Below are positions 54,940-63,746 of a stretch of DNA of 64,000 nucleotides, piece after piece (positions within the stretch are counted from its first letter, which is position 1; each line of letters opens with the position of its first letter). The stretch covers positions 62,001-126,000 of the forward strand of contig JAUNPU010000007.1 of the NCBI GenBank assembly GCA_030536555.1. The letters are read 5' to 3'. Under the pieces are notes generated by a model. The model ran no database searches, had not been told where the DNA came from, and saw only the letters and a program-made list of their open reading frames with translations. The stretch comes from Eubacteriales bacterium. Lineage in GTDB: Bacteria > Bacillota > Clostridia > Lachnospirales > Lachnospiraceae. Both the position numbers and the translations under genes were made by a program.

Positions 54940-56337
54940 ATGGCACAGTTTTTGTCGATGTTAAATAGTTTTCTTTGGGGTGCGCCGGTGTTGGTGTTGT
55001 TATTTGCAGTTGGTGTTTTGTATGCAGTGAAGACCAGTTTTTTTCAATTCAGACATTTCGGTCATATCCTGAAGAGTACAGCGGGCGAAATGTTTCGGAA
55101 AGGAAGCCAGACTGGAGATGGTACGCTGACTCCGCTTCAGGCAGTTTCATCTGCATTGGCGGGGTGTGTAGGAACCGGTAATATTTCGGGTGTTGCGACG
55201 GCAATTTTTGTTGGTGGTCCTGGTGCTGTATTTTGGATGTGGATTATTTCATTATTTGGAATGCTGACGAAGTGTGTTGAAGTGACACTTGCACAGTATT
55301 ATCGAGTTAAGGGTGATGATGGTGTGTATTATGGCGGTCCGATGTACTATATTGAACGCGGTATGGGGAAAAAGTGGAAACCACTCGCAATTTTCTTTGC
55401 GATTACGATTATTTTAGGCGGACTCGGAACCGCAGCATTCGTACAGCCGTTTGCCATGTCCAATGCTATGAATAATGCATTTCAGATTCCACATTGGGTG
55501 GTTATAGTGATTGCCGCAACTGTTTGTGGTATCGTATTGATTGGCGGGGTACAGGGTATTGGAAAGTTTTGTGAAAAGGTTACTCCAGTTATGTGCTTGG
55601 TATACATTGTAGCTGTAGTTGGCATTCTTTTAACACATATTACAGAGCTTCCAGCGGCATTTGCTACAATCTTTACGCATGCATTTACCCCATTGTCCGC
55701 AACGGGCGGTCTTGCAGGAAGCACAGTTGCAATGACAATCAAACAGGGTGCAGCACGTGGAACCTTTTCAAATGAGGGTGGTTGCGGAACATCTCCTATC
55801 ACTCATGCAACGGCGATTACAGAACATCCATTTAAAGAGGGAATGTATGGATCATTTGAGGTGTTCATTGATACTCTGGTTGTATGTACGATGACAGCAC
55901 TGGCAATCATCTGCAGTGGTGAAGAAATATGGCAGAGTGGACTGAAAGATGTAATGTTAACTCAGTCTGCGTTTGCAAACACATATGGAACAGCAGGTCC
56001 GATTCTCGTATCAGTCTGCTTGAGTCTGTTTGCATTTTCTACCATGGTTGGATGGGAAATTAACTATGAATCTGCATTCTTTTATATTTTCCCAAAACTT
56101 TCAGCTTCAAAGACTACAAAACTTGCAATCCGTCTGATTTGGCTTGTACCAGGCTTCCTGTCACTTGGACAGACACCTGAGCTGGTTTGGACTGTCGTGG
56201 ATATTGTGGCTGGTTTCTGGTGTATACCAAATGCCATTGCCTTACTGTTCTTGTCAGGAACTTTTATGAAAGTATATAATGATTATACTGCAAAATATAT
56301 TGATAAGACACGTCCGCTTTCAGAAAAACTGAATTAA
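54940..56337 (+). CDS. AGCS-family amino acid:cation symporter
   Basis: 465 residues with about 11 membrane segments. Signature stretches: TPLQAVSSALAGCVGTGNISGVATAIFVGGPGAVFWMW near 65-105 and GAARGTFSNEGGCGTSPITHA near 270. The family imports alanine, glycine or glutamine with sodium or protons. Paired with an M20 hydrolase and GntR regulator, it suggests uptake of an amino acid or derivative that the hydrolase then cleaves. SD TGGAGGGATAGC before ATG 54940. Confidence 0.93.
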   Translation: MAQFLSMLNSFLWGAPVLVLLFAVGVLYAVKTSFFQFRHFGHILKSTAGEMFRKGSQTGDGTLTPLQAVSSALAGCVGTGNISGVATAIFVGGPGAVFWMWIISLFGMLTKCVEVTLAQYYRVKGDDGVYYGGPMYYIERGMGKKWKPLAIFFAITIILGGLGTAAFVQPFAMSNAMNNAFQIPHWVVIVIAATVCGIVLIGGVQGIGKFCEKVTPVMCLVYIVAVVGILLTHITELPAAFATIFTHAFTPLSATGGLAGSTVAMTIKQGAARGTFSNEGGCGTSPITHATAITEHPFKEGMYGSFEVFIDTLVVCTMTALAIICSGEEIWQSGLKDVMLTQSAFANTYGTAGPILVSVCLSLFAFSTMVGWEINYESAFFYIFPKLSASKTTKLAIRLIWLVPGFLSLGQTPELVWTVVDIVAGFWCIPNAIALLFLSGTFMKVYNDYTAKYIDKTRPLSEKLN

Positions 56338-56343
56338 TATAAG

Positions 56344-56372
56344 AAAGAGACATCAGAAATGGTGTCTTTTTT
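56344..56372 (+). terminator. terminator after the AGCS gene
   Basis: AAGAGACATC pairs with GGTGTCTTTT (one wobble), followed by a T run. Confidence 0.78.
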
Positions 56373-56485
56373 ATGTGTGTCTGACGGCGCACGTTTGTAA
56401 GCGGTGTAAGTCGGAATCAGACCAGTAATGGGAAGAAAGGAACAGTACGCAGCCCGAACAGATCTCCAGTGCTGGGAGTACATAT

Positions 56486-56965
56486 TTGGATGATAAAATT
56501 GTATATTTCGTCGGGGAAGTACCAAATCAGAACCTGTCCGCCTATCATCAGGCCTGTGACCTGTTCTTGTTTTCATCAAAATCAGAGACCCAGGGAATTG
56601 TACTTTTAGAGGTCATGGCAGCAGCGCTCCCGGTCTTTGCGATTCGCGCGACCGGAGTATCCGATGTGGTCGTTGATGGAGAAAATGGCGTATTGTCGTC
56701 AGATTCCATAACGGAATGGGAGGAGAACATAATCGCAGCGCTGCAAAATCCTGCTGTACTTATGAAAATGAAACGCTCCGCCCGTGACACGGCGCTTTTG
56801 TATGATGAAACGGTGATTGCCAGCCGGATTTTGGAGCGGTACGCAGGCTTGAAAACGAGGTATGAGGCAGAACGTTGGAGGATGCTGCGATTAAACAGGC
56901 AGAGCATTAAGAAAGGGCAGGAGTCAGAGACAAAACGACGGAAGGCATATCTGCCAATACACTGA
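56486..56965 (+). pseudogene. glycosyltransferase C-terminal fragment
   Basis: 159 codons, of which residues 6-138 match the C-terminal lobe of the GT4 enzyme at 50644-51894 (VGEVPNQNLSAYHQACDLFLFSSKSETQG). The acceptor lobe is absent, so it cannot act as a transferase. Its last 22 residues (SIKKGQESETKRRKAYLPIH) differ from the intact copy. It may be the residue of a native gene whose 5' part was displaced when the island inserted. The ATG at 56486 has no good SD. Confidence 0.88.
56501..56898 (+). repeat. 398-bp direct repeat, right copy
   Basis: Counterpart of 51478-51875, same orientation, no indels. Confidence 0.92.
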
Positions 56966-57055
56966 TCCGGATGGTAAAAGACGTGTTGTCGGTAGGAAGA
57001 CGGTAAAAGAAATGTTTCTTATCGAAATCTTACTAATTCCGTAAAGAATCGTAAT

Positions 57056-57084
57056 TTGACTCCTGCATGGTTCTCCCTTATAAT
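57056..57084 (+). promoter_or_regulatory. promoter of the DUF4358-MBOAT-DHHW operon
   Basis: TTGACT (57056-57061), a 17-nt spacer, perfect TATAAT (57079-57084), 60 nt before ATG 57145. It restarts core-type sequence after the island. Confidence 0.82.
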
Positions 57085-57144
57085 ATAGCCGTGCAGAGGC
57101 AGCAAAAGGCTGCAGAAGCAACAACGTAAAATAAGGAGAACCAT

Positions 57145-57726
57145 ATGAAAAAGACAATGCTTATGATGACAGCCGCCGTTCTGGCAGCAGCAATCAGCGG
57201 GTGCCAGCCTAACAATACAGGAACAGCGGGAACCACAGCGGCTGTGGAGACCACCGCAGAAGAGACCACCGCAGCGAAGGAGGTCGATCTGGACGAGATT
57301 CACACGGCTGTGAAGGAGGCTTACGGGGATGCCTACATTCCGAGCATGCCTTTTGACGGGCAGATGCTGGATCAGATGATGGGAATTACGGAGGATATGT
57401 ATGAGAGCTTCATCGCAGAGGGACCGATGATCAGCGCGCATGTGGACACCTTTGTGGCTGTGAAGGCGAAGGAAGGAAAGGGTGATGCGGTCAAGGCTGC
57501 ACTGGACAGCTACCGGGAGAACCTGATCTCCAACACCATGCAGTATCCGATGAATATGCCGAAGATTCAGGCATCGGAGGTATATCAGAATGGAGACTAT
57601 GTATTTTTCGTGATGCTGGGAACTCCGACCATGGAGTCCGAGGAGCAGGGCGAGGAGGCAGCGCTGAAGTCCGCACAGGAGAACAATAAGATCGGCATGG
57701 ATGTGATTGCCGGCTTCTTCCAGTGA
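57145..57726 (+). CDS. DUF4358 lipoprotein
   Basis: 193 residues. The lipoprotein signal MKKTMLMMTAAVLAAAISGC has Cys20 as the lipid site, then a Thr/Ala/Glu-rich linker (22-50) and the DUF4358 domain (VKEAYGDAYIPSMPFDG to NGDYVFFVMLGTP). The function is unknown. It begins an operon with an MBOAT acyltransferase (1 nt after its stop) and a DHHW protein, suggesting a role in export or acylation of a surface polymer. Confidence 0.85.
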   Translation: MKKTMLMMTAAVLAAAISGCQPNNTGTAGTTAAVETTAEETTAAKEVDLDEIHTAVKEAYGDAYIPSMPFDGQMLDQMMGITEDMYESFIAEGPMISAHVDTFVAVKAKEGKGDAVKAALDSYRENLISNTMQYPMNMPKIQASEVYQNGDYVFFVMLGTPTMESEEQGEEAALKSAQENNKIGMDVIAGFFQ

Positions 57727-57727
57727 T

Positions 57728-59215
57728 ATGGTATTCAGCAGCATTCCATTCTTGTTTTTCTTTCTCCCCCTGTGCCTGATTCTGTACTATGCAGTGCCGT
57801 TTTCCTGGAAAAATGGCGTGCTGCTGGCGTTCAGCCTGCTGTTCTACGCATGGGGAGAGCCGGTGTATATTGTGCTGATGCTGTTCTCCTCGGAGGTGGA
57901 TTACTGGGTTGGACGTCTGATGGACCGGTTTGGAACGACGAAGGGCAGGCGGCGGTTCTTTCTGTGCTGCTCGGTGGCGGTGAACCTTTCACTGCTGGGA
58001 TTCTTTAAGTATGCGGACTTTGTGATCCAGATGGTCAACGGGGTATTTCACACCTCGATTCCGCTGCTGGGACTGGGACTTCCGGTGGGAATCAGCTTTT
58101 TCACCTTCCAGACCATGAGCTACAGCATCGATCTGTACCGGAGAGAGGTTCCTGTGGAGAAGGACCATCTGGCGTACCTGACCTATGTGTCCATGTTCCC
58201 GCAGCTGGTGGCGGGACCGATTGTCCGGTTTGCCACGGTTCAGCAGGAGCTGCACCACAGGACGATCACAGTGGAGAAGTTCCAGAGCGGCATGCTCCGG
58301 TTTATGCAGGGACTGTTCAAGAAGGTGCTGATTGCCAATCAGGTGGGGGCGCTGTGGGAAGCAATCCGTGCCATGGAGCCGGGAACGGCTTCCGTCTCGG
58401 CGGCGTGGCTGGGGGCAGCGGCATTTACCCTGCAGCTGTACTTTGACTTCAGTGCCTACAGCGATATGGCGATTGGAATGGGAGAGATGATGGGATTTTC
58501 CTTCCCGGATAACTTCCGCTATCCTCTGTCTGCCGTGTCGGTGACGGACTTCTGGAGAAGATGGCATATCTCCCTGTCCTCCTGGTTTAAGGATTATGTA
58601 TACATACCGCTGGGCGGCAACCGTGCCGGAGTGGGAAAGCATCTTCGCAATATGCTGATCGTGTGGTTCCTCACCGGTCTGTGGCACGGCGCGGCGTGGA
58701 ACTTTGTGCTGTGGGGGCTTTACTATGGAGTCCTGCTGGCGCTGGAGAAATACGTCTGGGGCAAAGGTCTTTCCAGACTTCCAGGTGTGCTGCAGCACGG
58801 CTACACGCTTTTGATTGTGGTGGTGGGATTCGTGGTATTTGTATTTGACGATATGAACGCGCTGGGGCTTTATCTGCAGTCCATGACAGGGCTCTTGGGC
58901 AATGATCTGTGGGGTGCGGAGTGCGGGTGGTATCTGAGCAATTACGGCGTGGTGCTGGCAGCGGCTGTTCTTCTGGCGTTCCCGGTGTATCCGTGGGCGA
59001 GGGAGAAGGCGGCTGCATGGAGCGCAGCATCAGAGAGTGCAGCGTCAGAGACCGCAGCAACAGGGACTGCGGCTGCTGGTTCCGGTGCGATGCTGGCGTT
59101 GAGACATGGACTGTGCACTGCGGGAACTCTGGCTGGATACGGGCTGCTGTTTATGCTGACGGTGGCGTATCTGGTCAATGATACCTACAATCCGTTTCTG
59201 TATTTCCGGTTTTGA
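57728..59215 (+). CDS. MBOAT-family O-acyltransferase
   Basis: 495 residues from ATG 57728. About 11 membrane segments. MBOAT motifs: FLPVGISFFTF-type GLPVGISFFTFQTMSY, the PQLVAGPIVRF segment, and LTGLWHGAAWNFVLWG with the catalytic His near 320. It is close to AlgI/DltB, which move acyl groups across the membrane onto exopolysaccharide or teichoic acid. A C-terminal Ala/Ser/Thr-rich stretch (about 430-460) is irregular and looks inserted. It works with the DHHW protein directly downstream. Confidence 0.93.
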   Translation: MVFSSIPFLFFFLPLCLILYYAVPFSWKNGVLLAFSLLFYAWGEPVYIVLMLFSSEVDYWVGRLMDRFGTTKGRRRFFLCCSVAVNLSLLGFFKYADFVIQMVNGVFHTSIPLLGLGLPVGISFFTFQTMSYSIDLYRREVPVEKDHLAYLTYVSMFPQLVAGPIVRFATVQQELHHRTITVEKFQSGMLRFMQGLFKKVLIANQVGALWEAIRAMEPGTASVSAAWLGAAAFTLQLYFDFSAYSDMAIGMGEMMGFSFPDNFRYPLSAVSVTDFWRRWHISLSSWFKDYVYIPLGGNRAGVGKHLRNMLIVWFLTGLWHGAAWNFVLWGLYYGVLLALEKYVWGKGLSRLPGVLQHGYTLLIVVVGFVVFVFDDMNALGLYLQSMTGLLGNDLWGAECGWYLSNYGVVLAAAVLLAFPVYPWAREKAAAWSAASESAASETAATGTAAAGSGAMLALRHGLCTAGTLAGYGLLFMLTVAYLVNDTYNPFLYFRF

Positions 59216-59227
59216 TGAGGTGCGAAC

Positions 59228-60400
59228 ATGAAGAATATGGAACATAACGGGCTGCCCAGGGGGCAGAGAACCGGCATGATAACGGCGCTGGCTCTGAGCG
59301 CAGCCATTCTTGCTCTGACCACCGGCTTTCTGGTGACGGAGAAGAAGGGCTTCTCAGAGTCGGAGAACCGGTATCTGGCATCCTTTCCGCAGTTCAGCTG
59401 GGAATCGGTGAAGAGCGGGGACTATACGGAAGCGCTGAGTGAGTATGCCAGCGACCATTTTCCGTTCCGGGAACTCTTTATGGGATTAAAGACCCGGGCG
59501 GAGCTTGCCCTTGGACGGCGGGAGATCAATGGAATCCTCATCGGTGACAGCGATTATCTGATTGAGCCTTATGAGAAGCCGGAGAACACGGAGAAGATTG
59601 CCGGAATCTTCCGGAACTTTTCTGAAAAGATAGACGGGATGCGGGCAGAAGGGCGGGAGCTGAACCTGAATCTGATGCTGATTCCCACGGCGGTGACGGT
59701 GCTGAGGGACAAGCTGCCCCAAGGCGCACCTACGGAGAATCAGATGGAGACGGCAGAGACCATCTTAAGAGCTTCCGGGATGCCGACCATTGACAGTCTT
59801 GAGGCGCTGAAGAAGCAGTCGGAGACGGGACAGGTGTACTACCGGACGGATCACCACTGGACCACTTACGGCGCCTATGCAGGATATGTGGAATACTGCC
59901 GGGCGCTGGGTTTTGAGCCGGTGCCGCTGGAGGAGCTTAAGTCCTCTGTGGTGACGGATTCCTTTGCCGGGAGTATTTATGCCAAGGTCCATGACAGTCG
60001 GCAGCCTCTGGACTCAATCACCATCTATGAGAATCCGGCAGACCGGCTTACGGTGACTTATGAGGATACCGGCGAGACGTCGGACAGTCTTTATAATCTG
60101 GACTATCTGGAAAAGCGGGACAAGTATTCCCTGTTTTTGAATAACCTGCATCCGCTGGTGACGATTGCCAATGAGACAGCGGAATCCCAGCGAGAGCTGG
60201 TGCTGATCAAGGACAGCTATGCCAATTCGATGGTGCCGTTTCTGACCCGCCATTACCGCAGGATTCACGTGCTGGACACCCGCTACTACAAGATGGGACC
60301 GGCGGCCTACATCAGAGAGCATCCGGAGGTTACGGATGTGCTGCTGCTTTACAATATGAATACGCTGGATACAGATCTGGGAGTTCGGGGCATCTATTGA
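59228..60400 (+). CDS. DHHW/AlgJ-like extracytoplasmic protein
   Basis: 390 residues. A membrane anchor is near residues 16-36 (ITALALSAAILALTTGF). The DHHW motif is at 208-211 in YYRTDHHWTTYG, and IKDSYANSMVPFLTRHYRRIHVLDTRYY resembles the second SGNH-like block. The AlgJ/AlgX and DHHW families are SGNH-type proteins that accept acyl groups from an MBOAT partner and load them on a polymer. It lies 12 nt after the MBOAT gene. The target polymer is unknown. Confidence 0.9.
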   Translation: MKNMEHNGLPRGQRTGMITALALSAAILALTTGFLVTEKKGFSESENRYLASFPQFSWESVKSGDYTEALSEYASDHFPFRELFMGLKTRAELALGRREINGILIGDSDYLIEPYEKPENTEKIAGIFRNFSEKIDGMRAEGRELNLNLMLIPTAVTVLRDKLPQGAPTENQMETAETILRASGMPTIDSLEALKKQSETGQVYYRTDHHWTTYGAYAGYVEYCRALGFEPVPLEELKSSVVTDSFAGSIYAKVHDSRQPLDSITIYENPADRLTVTYEDTGETSDSLYNLDYLEKRDKYSLFLNNLHPLVTIANETAESQRELVLIKDSYANSMVPFLTRHYRRIHVLDTRYYKMGPAAYIREHPEVTDVLLLYNMNTLDTDLGVRGIY

Positions 60401-60481
60401 CCGGAAGCTGCTGACAGAAGCCGCTGACCGGAAACTACAGACAGAATCCTATAGATTGAAACTACAGAAAGTCTTTGTACA

Positions 60482-60524
60482 GAGGCGGGGAAAGCTGGTT
60501 TTTTATACTGGCTTTTCTCGCCTC
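60482..60524 (+). terminator. long hairpin between DHHW and paaK
   Basis: GAGGCGGGGAAAGC (60482-60495) pairs with GCTTTTCTCGCCTC (60511-60524) with two mismatches. Only a weak T stretch follows; probably terminates the DHHW operon. Confidence 0.55.
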
Positions 60525-60620
60525 CTTATGTTAGAATGATACTACACTGTGATGGTTTAAAGGGGCATAACGTTAAACTGCATTTATTCACAGCAGTTAA
60601 GAAGGATGAAGGTTATTATT

Positions 60621-61922
60621 ATGATTTGGTCAAAAGAGGAAACCCTGTCAAGACAGGAAATCGAAGCGATTCAGTTGGAACGCCTGAAGGAGACGGTGCA
60701 GCGGGTTTGGGACCGGGTGCCGGCCTATCGGGCGAAGATGGAGGCAGCAGGGGTGAAGCCGGAGGATATTAAAGAGCTTAAGAATCTGGCGAAGCTTCCA
60801 TTTGTGACGAAGCAGGATATGAGGGACAACTACCCCTTCGGGCTGTTTGCGGTGCCGAAGGATGAGCTGGTGCGTATCCATGCATCCAGCGGTACCACCG
60901 GCAAGCCTACGGTGGTCGGTTATACGAAGCGGGATCTGGAAGTATGGACCGAGTGCGTGTCCCGTATTGCCGCCATGGGCGGGGCTACCTCAAAGGATGT
61001 GGCGCAGATCTGCTTCGGCTATGGCATGTTCACCGGTGCGCTGGGACTGCATTATGGACTGGAGAATATCGGAGCAGCCATGGTACCGTCCTCCACAGGC
61101 AATTCAGAGAAGCAGATCATGTACATGAAGGACTTCGGGACCACGCTGCTGGTGGCTACTCCTTCCTATGCGCTGCGGCTGGCAGAGGTGGCATATCAGA
61201 TGGGCATTGACCCGAAGAAGGACCTGAAGGTGAAGATCGGTCTCGTGGGCAGTGAGCTGCTGACCGATGCCATGCGTGCGGAGATGCACAAGCTGTGGGG
61301 CGATGACATGCTGGTGACCACCAACTATGGCATGAGCGAGCTGATGGGACCGGGCGTGTCCGGCGAGTGCGAGTACATGTGCGGCTTACATATCAATGAG
61401 GATTATTTTATTCCGGAGATCATCGACCCGAAGACCGGGGAGGTGCTGCCGCCAGGTGAGAAGGGGGAACTGGTTGTCACCTGTATCTACAAGGAGGGCA
61501 TTCCGCTGATCCGCTACCGGACCAAGGACGTGACCAGACTGATCTACGAGCCGTGCAAGTGCGGCAGAACCACCTGCCGGATGGAGAATCTGGACGGACG
61601 CACCGACGATATGCTGAAGATTCGCGGCGTCAATGTATTCCCGAGCCAGATCGAGGAGGTAATCTTAAGTGTGGATGAGATCGGACCGCACTATGAGATC
61701 ATTGTGACCAGACAGAACCATGCAGACAGGCTGGAGATCCGCGTGGAGCTCTTAAAGGCAACGGACTCCTACCGGGAGCTGGAAGCAATCGAGGACAAGA
61801 TTAAGAGTAAGCTGCGTGTGATGCTGGGGCTGGATGCGAAGATCCGCCTGGAGTCTCCCAACACGTTGCAGCGTTTTGAGGGAAAAGCCAAGCGAGTAAA
61901 AGACTTAAGAAAGGAACTGTAA
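60621..61922 (+). CDS. phenylacetate-CoA ligase family protein
   Basis: 433 residues from ATG 60621; ATG 60606 abuts its SD. ANL-fold motifs: HASSGTTGKPTVVGYT near 90, NYGMSELMGPGVSGEC near 235, YRTKDVTRLIYEPCKCGRTTCRM, and GRTDDMLKIRGVNVFPSQIEEVIL near 335. This is the PaaK branch (aryl acids). Next to iorA and iorB it probably runs in the ADP/AMP-linked step between aryl-acetyl-CoA and arylacetate, as in many amino-acid-fermenting anaerobes. It starts a new transcript and is followed 4 nt later by iorA. Confidence 0.92.
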   Translation: MIWSKEETLSRQEIEAIQLERLKETVQRVWDRVPAYRAKMEAAGVKPEDIKELKNLAKLPFVTKQDMRDNYPFGLFAVPKDELVRIHASSGTTGKPTVVGYTKRDLEVWTECVSRIAAMGGATSKDVAQICFGYGMFTGALGLHYGLENIGAAMVPSSTGNSEKQIMYMKDFGTTLLVATPSYALRLAEVAYQMGIDPKKDLKVKIGLVGSELLTDAMRAEMHKLWGDDMLVTTNYGMSELMGPGVSGECEYMCGLHINEDYFIPEIIDPKTGEVLPPGEKGELVVTCIYKEGIPLIRYRTKDVTRLIYEPCKCGRTTCRMENLDGRTDDMLKIRGVNVFPSQIEEVILSVDEIGPHYEIIVTRQNHADRLEIRVELLKATDSYRELEAIEDKIKSKLRVMLGLDAKIRLESPNTLQRFEGKAKRVKDLRKEL

Positions 61923-61926
61923 GACC

Positions 61927-63666
61927 GTGGCAGAGAAGAAGATCATGTTAGGCAATGAAGCCATTGCCAGAGGAGCATATGAGGCTGGGGTGAAGGTATC
62001 TGCGGCATATCCGGGCACTCCCAGCACGGAGATTAGTGAAAATATCGTAAAGTACAAGGAGATTTACGCGGAGTGGTCCCCCAATGAGAAGGTAGCCATG
62101 GAGGTAGCCATCGGCGCATCCATCAGCGGCGTCAGAGCCATGGCATCCATGAAGCATGTGGGCGTCAATGTGGCGAGCGACCCCCTGTACACCATTTCCT
62201 ACGGCGGCGTGAACGGCGGACTGGTGCTGGTGGCAGCAGACGACCCGGGACTTTACAGCTCCCAGAACGAGCAGGACACCCGCTGCGTGGCGAGAGCCGC
62301 CATCGTGCCGGTGTTAGAGCCGTCGGACAGCCAGGAGGCGAAGGATTTTACGAAGTTCGCATTTGACATGAGCGAGAAGTACGACACGCCGGTTATCGTG
62401 AGAACTACCACCCGCCTGTCTCATTCTCAGGGACTTGTGACCCTGGAAGAGCGGGCAGAGGTGGAGGATAAGGTGTATGAGCGCAATGCCGCCAAGTACG
62501 TGATGATGCCGGGCAATGCCAAAGGCCGCCATGTATATGTGGAGCAGCGCATGAAGGCGCTGGCGGAGGATGGCTGCGGGTTCCCGGTCAACAGGGCAGA
62601 GTATCAGGATACCTCCATGGGATTTATCACAAGTGGCATTCCCTACCAGTATGTGAAGGAGGTATTCCCCAATGCTTCCGTCCTCAAGCTGGGTATGGTA
62701 CATCCCCTTCCGAAGAAGCTGATTCAGGAGTTCGCCTCCAGAGTTGACAAGCTGTATATCGTAGAAGAACTGGAGCCGGTGATCGAGGAGCAGGTGAAGT
62801 CCTGGGGCATCCAGGCCGTGGGCAAGGAGATATTCACCATTCAGGGGGAATACAGTGCAAACCTGCTTCGCAAAGCGGTTCTGGGTGAGAATCCGGAAGT
62901 AAATGCACCGGTTCCGGTGCCGGCACGTCCGCCGATTCTGTGCCCGGGATGTCCTCACAGAAGCGTATTTTCCGTGCTGAAGAAGCTGCACATCCACGCG
63001 GCGGGAGATATCGGCTGCTATACCCTGGGCGCAGTGGCACCCTTGAGCGTGGTTGACACCACCGTCTGCATGGGCGCAAGCATTTCCACCCTGCACGGCA
63101 TGGAGAAGGCGAAGGGCAGAGATTACATTAAGAACTGGGTGGCTGTGATCGGAGATTCCACCTTTATGCATACCGGTGTCAACGGTCTCATCAACATGGT
63201 ATACAACCAGTCCTCCGGAACGGTGATGATTCTGGACAACTCCACCACCGGCATGACCGGACATCAGGACCACGCGGCGACAGGCAAGACCCTGATGGGG
63301 GAGGTTGTACCTGCCATCAACATTTACGAGCTGTGCAGGGCTATCGGCGTGAAGCATGTGACCGAGGTCAATGCATTTGACCTGCCGGAGTTGGAGCGGG
63401 TGGTCAAAGAAGAGACGGCGCGGGATGAGGTTTCCGTCATCATCACCAAGTCGCCCTGCGTACTGCTGAAGGGCAATGTATTCCCTTACAAGTGCAGACC
63501 TGATTCTGAAAAATGCAAAAAATGCGGCGCCTGCCTGCGGGTGGGATGCCCGGCTCTTACAAAGAATGCGGACGGCACCATTTCCATAGATGAGACCATG
63601 TGCAATGGCTGCGGACTCTGCATGAGCTTATGTAAGTTTGATGCGATTTCCAAAGTGGAAGCGTAA
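61927..63666 (+). CDS. iorA: indolepyruvate:ferredoxin oxidoreductase, alpha subunit
   Basis: 579 residues from GTG 61927. N-terminal pyruvate-ferredoxin-type domain (LGNEAIARGAYEAGVKVSAAYPGTPSTEI). The central TPP-binding region has CPGCPHRSVFSVLKKL, GDIGCYTLG and GDSTFMHTGVNGLINMV near 409. Two C-terminal 4Fe-4S motifs are present (CKKCGACLRVGCP and CNGCGLCMSLCK). With IorB it oxidises arylpyruvates from aromatic amino acids to aryl-acetyl-CoA, reducing ferredoxin. Confidence 0.97.
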   Translation: MAEKKIMLGNEAIARGAYEAGVKVSAAYPGTPSTEISENIVKYKEIYAEWSPNEKVAMEVAIGASISGVRAMASMKHVGVNVASDPLYTISYGGVNGGLVLVAADDPGLYSSQNEQDTRCVARAAIVPVLEPSDSQEAKDFTKFAFDMSEKYDTPVIVRTTTRLSHSQGLVTLEERAEVEDKVYERNAAKYVMMPGNAKGRHVYVEQRMKALAEDGCGFPVNRAEYQDTSMGFITSGIPYQYVKEVFPNASVLKLGMVHPLPKKLIQEFASRVDKLYIVEELEPVIEEQVKSWGIQAVGKEIFTIQGEYSANLLRKAVLGENPEVNAPVPVPARPPILCPGCPHRSVFSVLKKLHIHAAGDIGCYTLGAVAPLSVVDTTVCMGASISTLHGMEKAKGRDYIKNWVAVIGDSTFMHTGVNGLINMVYNQSSGTVMILDNSTTGMTGHQDHAATGKTLMGEVVPAINIYELCRAIGVKHVTEVNAFDLPELERVVKEETARDEVSVIITKSPCVLLKGNVFPYKCRPDSEKCKKCGACLRVGCPALTKNADGTISIDETMCNGCGLCMSLCKFDAISKVEA

Positions 63667-63746
63667 CCACGGGGACAGGCGGGACAGACACCGCCCGGTC
63701 AACCCTGTGTGAGACACAGGACAAATACAGGAACAGGAGCAGTGGT

